Positions 22,431 to 32,500 of a stretch of 64,000 nt of DNA are shown in pieces. Each line of letters begins with the position of its first letter. The stretch's first letter is position 1. Position numbers and translations under genes: made by a program. The notes under the pieces were generated by a model that had not been told where the DNA came from, searched no databases, and worked only from the letters and a program-made list of their open reading frames with translations. This DNA is from Lineus longissimus (taxonomy: Eukaryota; Nemertea; Pilidiophora; Heteronemertea; Lineidae): positions 16,437,292 to 16,501,291 of the forward strand of contig NC_088312.1 of assembly GCF_910592395.1 (NCBI RefSeq), read 5' to 3'.

Positions 22431-22581
22431 GAATATGAACTCGGGCACACCCGAGGAAATATTAATCAATTTTTAATAGAAAAATAATTAGCTAGTTTAT
22501 GTAGCTACACCCAGGGCAGCGCCCCTGTACAGCCTCTGCCTCGTTAAAGCCACCATTAATCATGACTTTTTCCTCGGCGCA

Positions 22582-23455
22582 TTGTTGAACATTGTCCTGA
22601 GTTTCTTGCTCGATTGTCGCCGATTATATCGATTCCTAGCTTTTCACAGACCAATAAGGCTTATGCTGTGCTCATGCTGTGTTGGTCTGTCATGTGTGCG
22701 TCCGACCGGAGTAGCAAAGAAGCAAACACAACACGGAGGGGGCCTAAACACCCTCGCCGGTCAGGGCAGCCCCGGGTACCCTCCTCCTTCTCTGCAGGGA
22801 CTCCACTTCTCAGCGGCGAGGTCCCCAGGCCTCTGGAGATGCCTTAGCCTCTCCTGACCCCATTCACCGGGCTGGGAACCCCCCTTTTGGAGGTGTGCCC
22901 GCGGGAAGGTCTCCATGTCGAGCGATGGTGACCCCCTTACCGGGGCGCTCCACAAGACTTCGTCTGCTACCGTGCTCCCTGCCTCCCTCCAGGGTTTGAT
23001 TCGGGGTGGTGAATATCGGCGTCCTCGATGGTGACCGCCTTGCCAGTCACACCATCATGTCCCCGTCCTCAGTTGCCCTGGGGTGCCATCAGTTGTTGGC
23101 ACCTTGGTGGGCATCACGCCCTGCTGTCCTTGAAGATGACAGCCCCGCGAGTTGCTCCGCCGCTCTCCGTTGCGCCTCGCCAGGTCCTGCCTGGTTATCC
23201 TGGGGATGTCGACAATGCCCTCGCTCAGGCACAGCGCCCTTCCCCCTCCCTTGTCTGCCCCACAGGAGCCCAAGCAAGACCCTCAGCCTCTCTTATCAGT
23301 CTTGACGCCTGGACAGAGACTTCTGCAGAGACTAATGGCCCACCTGGAGCATAAGAACCTCCAGGAATGGGCCTCTGCACAGCAGGCTGACAGGCCAGTG
23401 GGTTTTGACTTGAGTCATCATCCTATGGACTGTGAGTTGGATGACTCCTAGTCCA
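22582..23455 (+). pseudogene. GC-rich, proline/serine-rich coding remnant of unknown origin
   Basis: This block is clearly GC-richer than its surroundings. It carries + strand open pieces in changing frames: 22614-22847 (with RGPKHPRRSGQPRVPSSFSA), 23028-23354 (with APPLSVAPRQVLPGYPGD) and 23152-23451 (ending AHLEHKNLQEWASAQQADRP, then VGFDLSHHPMDCELDDS). The proline-rich, low-complexity character followed by a more helical stretch resembles gag-like proteins of retroelements, but no diagnostic motif is present. A decayed exon or processed gene is possible. An inverted repeat CTCGGG...CCCGAG lies just upstream (22440-22455). Confidence 0.35.
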
Positions 23456-23499
23456 TGGCCTGCCCGGCCTCTCAGGCTGAAGTCCCCTCGTGAGTGAGG

Positions 23500-24408
23500 G
23501 GTGTAACGCCATTTCGCTTACAGCCATTTCGCCTACAAACGTTTTGCCTATTACAATTTTGCCTATAACCATTTTGCCTATTACCCATTTCGCCTTCTTG
23601 CCTTTTGGCCTACTAGCTATTTCGCCTACTTTTACTGCTATTTTTGTTTTTTTATGAATTGGAAGGAAAGTAGGACTTTCTGGATATTTGTATTGAATAG
23701 AGGTGGTTTGAGGCGAATTTTTAGCTGGCAGATAGGAGTACGGTCACTATAAATCTGGTGGCGCTATTGACTACAAACCTATGAATTATGGAACATTATG
23801 CACTATTTGTCAACCAATTTTTTGATAATCCATAAGTTTGTAGTCATTAGCCCCACCTGTGGTATAGTGACTGTACTCATATCAGCCAAATACATGTGAC
23901 CAATGAAGCTCTCTTTAAATCTCCCCCTTACAAGTATTTCTACCAAGTTAGCCATTTTCTGCAGTTTCCCATTGTCTGTGAATCCTTTTATAGGCTTAAT
24001 TAGTTTGCTTATGTTGTGTGACACACTTTATAGTGATCCAATTAATCCAGTAATTAATCCAGTAACCAAATTAGAGCTTCAACAACAACAAATTAGTGTA
24101 TGATAAAAGGGAAATGGGATACAATCCTCTGCAACTGTAGGCCTACATATATTTTTGACAGATTCCCAAATAAATTTGGTGGATTTGCAAATCCTCTGCA
24201 ACAGCAGGTATAAGGCCTGATAACATATATTTTTTACTGATACTGGTATGAATATCGAGGATTTAAAACAAATATTTTCAGAATTATGTGAAATGGCATT
24301 TTATGTATGTAGGCAAAATGGCGAGTAGGCGAAATGGGCAATAGGCGAAATGGTAGGTAGGCAAAATGGCTGCAGGCGAAATGATTGTAGGCAAAATGGC
24401 GATAAACC
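23500..24408. mobile_element. 909-bp element with arrayed CCATTTYGCCTA inverted ends and 8-bp target duplication
   Basis: The left end GGTGTAACGCCATTTCGCTT and the reverse complement of the right end GGTTTATCGCCATTTTGCCT are inverted repeats. Each arm continues for about 110-140 bp as a string of 12-15-bp units with the core CCATTTYGCCTA. GAGTGAGG is repeated exactly at 23492-23499 and 24409-24416. An 8-bp duplication fits hAT, P or Merlin-type cut-and-paste elements, but the ends do not begin CAG, so I do not assign a superfamily. No transposase is recognised inside; a 73-codon minus-strand frame (24024-23803) overlaps the inner foldback. Confidence 0.85.
23731..23883. repeat. Inner foldback within the 909-bp element
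   Basis: The arm 23731-23783 (GATAGGAGTACGGTCACTAT onward) matches the reverse complement of 23831-23883 (GATATGAGTACAGTCACTAT onward), including ATGACTACAAAC. About 45 of 53 positions agree by eye around a loop of roughly 47 bp. It may be a separate small insertion. Confidence 0.75.
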
Positions 24409-24484
24409 GAGTGAGGACCCCGCAATGGTGGCTGGCCTGACCACAGCCTTTCTTTTTCTGGTGCTACGCCGAGCTGGCTGCTGG

Positions 24485-25145
24485 TCAGGATTTGTAACAT
24501 CCTTCAGTTGGGGTTGTTGGTTTGACAATTTCCCAATCTAACCCCTCTGGTGTCGGGCCTATGAATGGTTTCAAGCGATTAATATGGACGACCTTGGCCT
24601 TCGATTTTGGACCTTGCTGAATACGGTACAGCAAGTCGGACATCTTGCGTACCACCCGATAAGGCCCACGCCAAAGTTTTCCCAATTTCTTGCTTTTCCC
24701 TCTTCGGATTGGTTGATCGTGAAACCATACAATATCTCCCTCAGCAAAAGGTTCTAAGCTGGCCTTGCGGTCGTAGTACTCCTTTTGTCTATTGCTTGAC
24801 ATCTGTAAGAGGTCTCTCGCAAGATTATGAACTTTGTCCATCTTGTCTAACAGGGTCTCTAGGTATTCAGAGGGATTGCACTCAGGTTGGCCAGGGTATT
24901 CAGTACCAAATAGCAAATCAGCAGGTAGCGCAAGCTCCCTGCCAAACATAAGCTTGGATGACTAAACCCTGTGGTTTCATGTTTTGACGAATTGTACGCC
25001 ATAATCAGGAGCGGCAGATGGATGTCTCAATCTAATTGATTTTCGTCACAGAACATTGATATGAGGTTTCCTAAAGTCTTCATAAAACGCTCTGCCATTC
25101 CATCAGACTCAGGATGCTGCGGGCTGGTCCTGGTTTTCATGCACC
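24485..25145 (-). pseudogene. Integrase core end and C-terminal GPY/F domain, gypsy element 2
   Basis: Between 25145 and 24950 the core continues with frameshifts; PESDGMAERFMKTL carries the catalytic glutamate. The open frame 24949-24485 then gives MFGRELALPADLLFG, AEGDIVWFHDQP and KLGKLWRGPYRVVRKMSD, a GPY/F chromatin-proximal domain, followed by KAKVVHINRLKPF. A basic tail (RRSTRKRKAVVRPATI) is encoded in another frame just beyond and reaches the edge of the 909-bp element. Confidence 0.83.
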
Positions 25146-25813
25146 CTAGTCGCTTGCACACCCCTGTCCCAACCTTCGACAACAAAGTTGGTTATCGGTC
25201 AGAGTGCGCCATATCTGGTACCCCAAATATCGCCATAAAACGATCGACAACGCTTCTTGATCGTGTATTGGGAAAGCCTGCACCCATTTAGTGAAGTAGT
25301 CTTCAACTACAAGAACATAGGAGTTATGATGGTCCGACTCGGGGAATGGCCCACACACATCGTATGCTACCGCTCCATTGGGATACCCACGTTGAACTGT
25401 TTCATGGGAGCTCGGCGTCTCCTGGGACCCTTCCTCTGCTGACATGGCAGGCATTGGCTGCACCAGATTTCCACATCTCGTCTCATTCCAGCCCAGTAAA
25501 ACCTTTGTCGTACTCTCGCCAATGTTCGTTTGATACCAAAGTGGCCTGCAGCCGGTGCCTCATGCAGTTCTCGTCGTACCCTGGCACGAAACCTGGAAGG
25601 AACCACTAACAGCAATACACTTTCTCCACTGTCGGACTCCCAGCGTCGACATAATATGCCATCTTTCAACACCAGGCATTGCCACTGATTCCAGTAGGAT
25701 TTGAGTCTTATGCCCTGATGTGAAATGTCCTTCCAATCTGGTCTCTGTGTGCCAGACTCCAACCATTTCACTACCTCTGCTAATTCGGGGTCCTCCAACT
25801 GAGCCTTCCTCAT
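25146..25813 (-). pseudogene. Integrase zinc finger and catalytic core (first part), gypsy element 2
   Basis: The segment 25813-25367 holds EVVKWLESGTQRPDW, then the zinc-binding HEAPAAGHFGIKRTL and WCSQCLPCQQRKG. A frameshift near 25400 leads to 25463-25146 with the catalytic core: YDVCGPFPES (first aspartate), YVLVVEDYFTKWVQAFP and LTDNQ (second aspartate). This is an ordinary Ty3/gypsy integrase in two frames. It follows directly on the protease linker, so about 1.5 kb of reverse transcriptase and RNase H coding sequence is lost. Confidence 0.85.
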
Positions 25814-25856
25814 TGATTGGCTATCCCAGGCCCAGTCAGTGTCTGTATCTACTGGC

Positions 25857-26993
25857 TCATCTGCCTATACGGCTCTGATAATCTGAAATACCCGCTCTCA
25901 TAGGTGTTGTCTTTGGTTCAATCGTCACTCTCATTTCGTTCTGTGTACATTTCCTCGGGTTGTCCTCCCTGCTACCAGTATTACACCGGACATCCTTCCC
26001 CTTGTCTTCTTTGACCAGATCCTCCTCCTTCGATTCCTGTCTGCCCAGAGTTCCCAGTGTCAATGGAGTGTTTTGCGAGTGTGGTACGGCCTGTATCATC
26101 TCCATATCTTGCAAAAACATCAGCAAATTCTCAAAAAGAAGAAGTACCACCTTCAGCTTTTTCTTATGATGGAGGTGCTTGCAGCTGCGGTGGAAGAGGT
26201 CTTTTAGGTGTTCAGGCACAAACAGCCCATCCTTCCGTTTTGGTTTCAGACTGTCTTCTGCTTTCTTTGTCGTTCTAACCTTTTCTTCAGGTTTACTTTC
26301 ATGAGGTATTTCTATAAGAGGCTCTACCCAAGCCATCAATGTATGTTTCCTCAAAATTACTGGCTCCTTTGATAGATTTAGGAGCCGGATGGGGGTCGTC
26401 TCTCCGGACATGTCGACCACACTTTTGGCAACTAGGAGACCATTTTTTCCGAGGAGGGACGTCGCAGGTGATATATATCCTGCCTGGGATCCGTATGATG
26501 TGCCTGCTATCTCACACGTGACTAGCTCCTCACTCCTGGCAGGAATTGCTATTTTGCTCTTTAACACAATTCGACGGCAGGCATTTTTGGCACTCCCTCC
26601 ACAACCCTGGATTTCCTGATGACAACATATAACCCTGTCTACTTGGCAGTATTTACTGAGGAAGTCGTGTCCCAGTATGGTGTCATCCTGTATATCAGCT
26701 ACCCAGAACTCATGGTCCACCTGTACTTAATTGAAGCGCACTCGAAACATAGCCTTTCCAGTAAAAGGTAAGTTTTCTCCATTAGCCGCTATCAGTCTAC
26801 CCTTTGACATTTCCAGAGCAGGTCTATCCTCTTCTGGAATATTGTTGTATACCCTAGGGTTCAGCAAACATACTGATGCACCAGAATCAATAAGAAATTC
26901 CTCTCTTTGGTCCCCCAAGTAACCTGGGATGTACAGACTACTGTTTTCTTCTCCTGTTGCTCCCATGGCACGCATGTCCACGACGGGCCCCAC
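25857..26993 (-). pseudogene. Aspartic protease and pol linker of gypsy element 2
   Basis: The first part (26993-26727) contains EFLIDSGASVCLLNP with the catalytic DSG. A TAA at 26729-26727 interrupts the frame, and the same frame continues from 26726 with FWVADIQDDTILGHDFLSKY, the second half of the protease fold ending in a GxDFL motif. A charged linker follows (EKVRTTKKAEDSLKPKRKDG) and LKDLFHRSCKHLHHKKKLKV, the stretch that normally precedes reverse transcriptase. The reverse transcriptase itself is missing and the frame ends at 25857. Confidence 0.82.
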
Positions 26994-26998
26994 ATCCT

Positions 26999-27352
26999 TT
27001 ACTGCCGATCTTTGGCCCTCAAGGTCAGCATTTCCTCGTTACCCTGGGCCTGGGCAATTTCTTTCTGCCAAGCAGGGCATTCCCGTTTAAAGTGTCCTTG
27101 TTCCTTGCAGAAATAGCAAGTGAGGCTGCTTTTCCTGGATGGCTTTCTGGCTCCATATTGGTCATTTGTTCTGGGTAACAAGCGAGTGCTGTTGTTTGAC
27201 ACAGTACTTGGATTTGCAAGTTTTAACTCTTGTACCAACCTCACTAACTGTTCCAGGGTCTTTACAACATTGTCGTTACTTTGGTCTGATGGGTACTGGA
27301 ACATGGGTACTGTCAGACTGCTTCCCTGATGTTGCCTGTTGGAAGGCCTCAT
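26999..27352 (-). pseudogene. Nucleocapsid segment of gypsy element 2
   Basis: The piece contains VVKTLEQLVRLVQELKLANP and the single CCHC knuckle CYFCKEQGHFKREC followed by PAWQKEIAQAQG. It lies in a different frame from the gag piece upstream and from the protease downstream. A second open frame over the same region lacks the knuckle and is discarded. Confidence 0.8.
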
Positions 27353-28922
27353 ATTCTACTGCAGTTCGCTCTGCATCTCGCAAAGTCATGGGCCTCGATT
27401 GTTTTACAAACCATTGATGATTCGTTTCCAATAAGGCATCAATAAACTGGTCTCTTGCAAAGGAGTCCATCAGTTCTAGTGTCACATTTGGGTAAGCCTT
27501 CCTTGCAAGGCGGCAGATCTCTTGAGATAACTCAGCTAGTGAAGACCCTTTCTTCCTCTTGTAGGACCTCAGCTGAGCACGGAACAGGTCAATTTGATTT
27601 TCATAACCAAATCTCCTTTTCAATGCAGCAACCATCGCATCATGTTGCTTCCTTTTGTGAGGCTCAAGATCATTCAGAACACTTTGTGCTGTCCCCCTCA
27701 TAGTTGCCGCCAGATATTTTCCTTTAAGATCAATATTCCACTGATTAAGATTGGCGACCGCCTCAAAATGTGACAGGAAATCAAGGATTCCACTCCCATC
27801 AAACGTATCAGGCCTCAATGACGGGCATCGCGGCTTTAGCGGGTCTGTTTCTTGCTGCACTTGAGGTGTAACATTGCCTGTATTCTGCCCATCATTATGT
27901 CCTTCTGGTGGTGAACCAGCTGATGGAAGTAATCTAGGGGTCCGTCTTGGCTTCGCCGGTGACATATCAGACAGATAACGTTCTCTTGTCATGATGTCAA
28001 TCCTATTTGGGCACTCAGTGTGCGCTTCACGGGTCAAACCCGACGGCTTCCCTTGCGGTTCCTCAGTTTGTGGGCAGTCATTGTCATATAGATCCTTGCG
28101 GACTGTGAGGGGCTCACACGTGGGCCTAATATTCCTCGGACATGTCTGATGCGCAGGCCTAAAATTTCTGACCTTCTCCAGAGGATTGAGAAGCGTCACA
28201 TGCCTACTTCTTACATCAGCAGAATCAGGTGACTCATGAGTTGGAGTCCCTCTTTTGTTGGTTGGGTAGAACTTGTCCGACGGATGGGTAGGTTGAATCG
28301 CAGTCACCATCTCCTGAGGAAAATAAGACTCGTCTCTCTCCGCACTGAATAACTCGAGGATGGGGTTATGGACACTCTCACCATGCTCATGAGTCTTGAG
28401 TAACCTATGAGCAGCCAATTCGTGAGTCGACCTGCTGCGAGTCGCCTCACCTTCCTCCCGAGCCATGAGTACGTCATGAGCAGCAAACCCGTGAGTCGGC
28501 CTGCTGCGAGTCGTCTCATCTATCTCACGAATCATGAGTACCTCATGAGCAGCCAACCCGTGAGTCGGCGTGCTGTGGGTCGTGTCACCTTTCTCATGAG
28601 TCATGAGTAACTCATGAGCAGCAAACTCGTGAGTCGGCCTGTTGTGAGTCGTCTCACCTTTCTCACGAGTCGTGAGTAACTCATGATGAGCAGCCAACTC
28701 ATGAGTCGGCCTGCTGTGCCCCCGAGCTGTGTGTAATTCATGAGTGATTAGCTCACCATACTCACGAGCCGTGAGTAATTCGCGAGAAGACTGCCTCGGA
28801 GCCCTCTCGACGTGCTCACGAGCAACTCTAGTTAGGCTGTTGTCTGCCTGCCTGTGGCTGCCACTGGTGAGTAACTCGTGAGAAGACGGCATGTAGGGCC
28901 TCTCACCATAGCGAACAGGCAA
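27276..28922 (-). pseudogene. Long gag of gypsy element 2 with internal 23-residue repeats
   Basis: This frame of 548 codons is the longest in the window. Residues 71-186 are five tandem units of 23-24 residues with the consensus RPTHELAAHELLMTREKGET (28365-28712). After a variable hydrophilic linker, residues from about 385 onward form the capsid-like domain, with RPDTFDGSGILDFLSHFEAV, MRGTAQSVLNDL, LKRRFG and QFIDALL; this is the retrotransposon gag pattern of Ty3/gypsy elements. The frame ends at 27276. A frameshift near 27300 moves the reading to the nucleocapsid piece. The histidine- and glutamate-rich repeats are unusual in gag proteins I know. Confidence 0.85.
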
Positions 28923-29044
28923 TTCATAGTCGGTAAAACCATAGGCAGGCCTCAGTCGAGAAACTTCCTATCGTGATTTCTATCTAGTTGGAGGCCTATT
29001 CGGTAAGTTTCCCAAATTTACTTCCCCTCGTCTCAAGGCCTGTT

Positions 29045-29320
29045 TCAATTCTCATCTCGCAATTTATTTTCAAGAGCCTGTTGTTCTAGTTGCCTGTTCC
29101 ATCTCCGACGATTTGTACCCCGGAGGCGAAATCGGGATTCTCGACTGGGGGCTGTTGACCGCCGTCGATATCTATCCGAAGCCCAATCGGAGTCAAGATC
29201 GCCACTTTCTGACATATCATGCTCAGTTACAGACATGCTTATTGTGTCAGCTAGTTCAAAAGAGGTAGGTGTACCCTTCCTGGGTCCGAAGCGAACTGTT
29301 GGCGTGTATTTCCCGGCCAT
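29045..29320 (-). pseudogene. gag N-terminus of gypsy element 2
   Basis: The frame starts with ATG at 29320, about 120 bases after the primer site (MAGKYTPTVRFGPRKGTPTS). It is acidic in the middle (SESGDLDSDW) and then arginine-rich (RYRRRSTAPSRES, NRRRWNRQLEQQ). It stops at 29045. The main gag frame begins only at 28922, so stops separate the two parts in this copy. Confidence 0.6.
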
Positions 29321-29442
29321 TTTTCAAGTGAATGTGACGGCCAAGTCTCATGCAATCGGCAATGCAATGGTAGCGTATGTAGTATACACCTCAGTTTCAC
29401 TGGGATTCACACGTCAAAACTACCCAATTTTTGTTCGTAATT

Positions 29443-29457
29443 TCACCGCTGCCGCCA
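29443..29457 (-). other. Primer binding site, gypsy element 2
   Basis: TGGCGGCAGCGGTGA begins one base inside the proposed LTR end. The position and TGG start fit a tRNA-primed site. I do not assign the tRNA. Confidence 0.65.
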
Positions 29458-29458
29458 A

Positions 29459-29658
29459 TGTGACGTCTACCTCGGCCAATAATTACGCAATATATAACTG
29501 AATGATACTTTATTACGCCCTATCTCCTGGTTACAACTTAAATAATACCATATAACGTGCGACGTTGTCAGTACGGAGAGCAGCTCGACTGCCCCCACGC
29601 CCACACCCGCTCACATTTATAGGGTCACCCGTGAGCAATCTCGTCCCCAGGCGCCACA
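29459..29658 (-). repeat. 5' LTR of gypsy element 2
   Basis: Minus-strand sequence starting TGTGGCGCCTGGGGACGAGA and ending GACGTCACA, giving TG...CA ends. It contains TATAAA (29616-29621) and the polyadenylation signal AATAAA (29509-29514) in the right order. The outer boundary is inferred because no second LTR copy is available for comparison. Confidence 0.7.
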
Positions 29659-29780
29659 ATGGACACTCATATTCATAAATCCATGCGGTTTTGTCAGTGT
29701 TGCGGCGAATATGCGTGAGTAGAGAAATTAGAAAAAATTAATTATTAATCAAAGGTGGCTGATGGACAGAAATTATGGTG

Positions 29781-30606
29781 TTTTTAGCTCAGCTGACAAA
29801 GTCAGCGGAGCTAGTAGAATAGCTGTTCAAATGGTGTCCGTCCTGCAATCCATCCATCCATCCATCTAGGGACCCATCTGTGGACAAAATTGGACATTTC
29901 TGACCGGGAAGGCCTAGCCACTTTGTTGACCGTGCTAAATTAGGAGTTGCCCAAGGTGAACTCAGAAACGAAAAATCAGCGCGATCCGACCTGTATTAAG
30001 AGAATGAGGTCATTTCGCGTTTAGATTTCTTTCCCTTTTTACCTCGGTCCACAGAGCAAATATTGTTTTCAAATGTGGCTGAATATTTTTAAATATTTTT
30101 TCATTTTTACTTTTAATGGAATTAATGAGGTTTTACTGTACATTTTTCCTCGGTCGTGACCTTGATAGGTGTAAACTAATAAAATGACGTTTCAACAGGA
30201 AATCAAACTTTAAAGTTCAAGCTAAAATGGTGGTGCCTATGGTCAACCCTTAAATGCTGGAGATGACACTCAACAATGCTCGCAGGCCTAACAGATAATC
30301 TGTAAATTCGCCTGAAACATTACTTTATACAATGCAAATAACAAATTGAAAATATGGCAATTCCCACGTTTCTTTATTTCCAACAATGCTTAGTTCCCGA
30401 TCTTCATTGCATTCACACAGAACTACACCCTGGCCATGGCCCCCACACCATATCTACCCCTGGCCCTGCCCCACTCATCTAGGAACAACAAGCCCCACCT
30501 AACCCCATCCGCAGAAAAGTAAGCCGAGACTCCAGAGTCTGGCAAGACTCAACTGACAATTCTATTTGTACTTCTGAGCACTCAAAAGAATCAATTTCCT
30601 TTTCAG
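29781..30606. other. Repeat head at 29781, then intron end; no gene
   Basis: TTTTTAGCTCAGCTGACAAA with the inverted pair AGCTCAGCTGAC/GTCAGCGGAGCT forms a hairpin at 29785-29812, followed by a CATC tract (29848-29872). It is the start of one of the TTTTTRGCTCRCC-type elements. The rest shows no feature until the CPOX acceptor. Confidence 0.6.
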
Positions 30607-30690
30607 AAATGGGAATACTGCCATGAACCAAGTGAGGAGAGCCAGAAACAACTGGTGGAAGTGCTCAAGAATCCTAAGGATTGGCTTTAA
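30607..30690 (+). CDS. CPOX: Coproporphyrinogen III oxidase, terminal coding exon
   Basis: The exon follows the acceptor TTTCCTTTTCAG and encodes KWEYCHEPSEESQKQLVEVL followed by KNPKDWL and TAA. This is the conserved CPOX C terminus (R/KWEYxHxPxxxSxE...L..P.DW). It starts in phase 0, as required by the exon ending at 1562, and supplies exactly the residues missing there. No AATAAA signal was recognised in the next few hundred bases, so the 3' end of the mRNA is not placed. The exon carries no sign of damage, which suggests the gene is expressed in spite of its 29-kb last intron. Confidence 0.92.
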   Translation, partial: KWEYCHEPSEESQKQLVEVLKNPKDWL

Positions 30691-31307
30691 CTCATGGATT
30701 CATTAAGCCAACGCAATAGGAAATGAGATTGATGAATTGGTTTTAACATGTTTAATACTGGATATCTTACTGTAGACCAGGTAATGTTCACAAGATTTTG
30801 TTTTTCCTTGATTTGGTTGACAATATCAAAAATCAATTAATTATTAGATTTTGTCAGGAAATGCAAAAAAAATCAAGAATTAGCAACTTTGCCAACTCTT
30901 TGCCATTTTGTCATTTTAACAATTGTGAATCTGTGAATCGTGTTCTCCTGATTTGGTAGACAACTCTAGTTAGGCAATAATCATTAGATTGTGGGAGGAA
31001 ATTTTGGTCTACCATCAATGAAGAATTGGCAACTTTGCCAACTTTTGCTGTGAACATATCTTGGTTTAGGGTAAATACTTGATGTTGAGTTTGTAATTTT
31101 GAATCTGTAAATCTGATTGCCTGATGTACGTCCTGTGAGCAGGCAATGATTTGCAATGTTTTTGCCATCGCACACTCCCCCAAAAATGCAATGTAGCACC
31201 GTTAGCTGTGTTATAAGGAAAATATTTTAAGCGGGAAACATTTCGCTTTTTTTCCCCTTGGCCTGCAATAATGTTATCGAACACTTTTTAGAATTTGTTA
31301 ACCACAG
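30691..31307. other. CPOX 3' untranslated or intergenic sequence
   Basis: AT-rich sequence with a loose internal duplication: GGAAATT/GGAAATG near 30857 and 30997, and GAATTGGCAACTTTGCCAAC near 30880 and 31023. No coding sequence is recognised. Confidence 0.5.
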
Positions 31308-32500
31308 TTTTTAGCTCACCTCTGGGGAGATTTTATACGACTCTGTGGCGTCGGTCGTCCGTCGCTGTTGTCGTCATCTGTTATCGGAGAACGTTTCGTC
31401 ACCGTTAGGGCTAGATGTCGAAAACTTGGTGTGATGGTAGCTTTGGGCAATATGCCCGGATAAATTTTTCTTTTTCGCGATATGACCTACTTTCTGGCCA
31501 TCTTGGAAATGGGTTTTTTGCCTTTTTGAAGCTAATGGTTGTATGTAGTGACAAAATATATATGGTGGGTGTATCTAATAAGGTTAAATGTGACCCACTA
31601 CAGCAAAATGAGTCGCATGTCGCTTAGAGCTTGACAAGTTGAGACGGACTGGTTGTTCATTTCACTATAGTCTGCCTTTTGTGAAATCTGAGTGTATCAA
31701 TTTCTTCTATTATGTCCTGGTGTCATTTTAGACTCAGCTTCTGTGCGACGTGCGACCCATTTTGCTGTGGTGGGTCACAAATAACATATTGACCGGGTTT
31801 TTGATTTGACCTACTTTTCAAGGTCACAGAGGTCAAAGTTCACTAAATCACCGATTATAGTGGCACGTTTCGTTTCTATTTGAGCTAGAAGGTTCTTACA
31901 CATATATTTTGGGACCCTCTATTCTACCCCAAAAATTTGTCCCTCTCAGACTTCAAAAATGGCCGCTAGGCGGCAATCTTGAAATATTAACGAAGTCTGA
32001 TTGAAACCAAATTTCATATGATTGTATATCTATGTACTCTCTACAACGTCCCTGATTTTCTGTCAAATCTATCAACTAATATGGCCGCCAGGCGGCCATC
32101 TTGAAAATTAAACAAAGTCCTATTAGTCCGAAACTAATATTAGGATTGCAACCAAACTTCATGTGATTATGTATCTATGTACTCTTATCAATATCTCTAA
32201 TTTTCAGTCGAATCCAATGACAAATATGGCCGCCAGCCCGCCATCTTGAAAATCCAACGAAGTCCTATTACTCCTAAACTGTTGAAATGATGTCAACCAA
32301 TTTCCATGTGACATGTATACTCTTCGATAACCCTCAAATTCAGTCAACTTTATAACCAAAGTGCTATAATTAAATGGCACCGGTAATTTTCTTTTGTGCC
32401 ATTGTGCCAAGAAGAATAATATTATTCAATGGAGTCAAAACTGGTGAAACAAGCCAGAAACTGTTCTCCCCATATCCACTGCAAATGACATGCATTACAT
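31308..32500. mobile_element. TTTTTAGCTCACC-headed element with about 130-bp tandem units
   Basis: The head TTTTTAGCTCACCTCTGGGG is followed by CGTCGGTCGTCCGTCGCTGT. After a GGTCACAGAGGTCAAAGTTC segment come three units of about 130-140 bp, each with GGCCGCCAGGCGGCCATCTT or a variant (31961, 32083, 32228) and TCATGTGATTATGTATCTAT. It is non-coding. The right boundary is not defined. Confidence 0.6.
31821..31835 (+). promoter_or_regulatory. DR3-type pair of nuclear-receptor half-sites inside a repeat
   Basis: AGGTCACAGAGGTCA is a perfect direct repeat of AGGTCA with a 3-bp spacer. The same 15-mer or a one-base variant lies at 35792-35806, 36097-36111 and 39816-39830, and inverted at 62778-62792 and 63393-63407. 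Binding is not demonstrated; only the motif is seen. Confidence 0.4.

Larger units (their letters stand above)
24417..29658 (-). mobile_element. Second Ty3/gypsy LTR retrotransposon, 5' LTR present, 3' LTR not found
   Basis: On the minus strand the order is a 200-bp 5' LTR (29658-29459), primer site, gag start, long gag, CCHC knuckle, protease, integrase zinc finger, integrase core and C-terminal domain. The reverse transcriptase and RNase H, normally between protease and integrase, are absent: the protease-side frame ends at 25857 and integrase-side sequence begins at 25813. No downstream LTR copy was found, so the left boundary is set only by the flanking 909-bp element, which may have inserted into this element's 3' region. 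Several frameshifts and stops make it a dead copy. It differs in sequence and LTRs from element 1. Confidence 0.88.

Noticed and set aside
24301-24528. 75-88-codon minus-strand frames rich in FCLQSFRLQP/FAYNHFACSH
   Set aside because: The repetitive residues are translations of the CCATTTYGCC terminal array; only the short basic start belongs to the gypsy pol tail.
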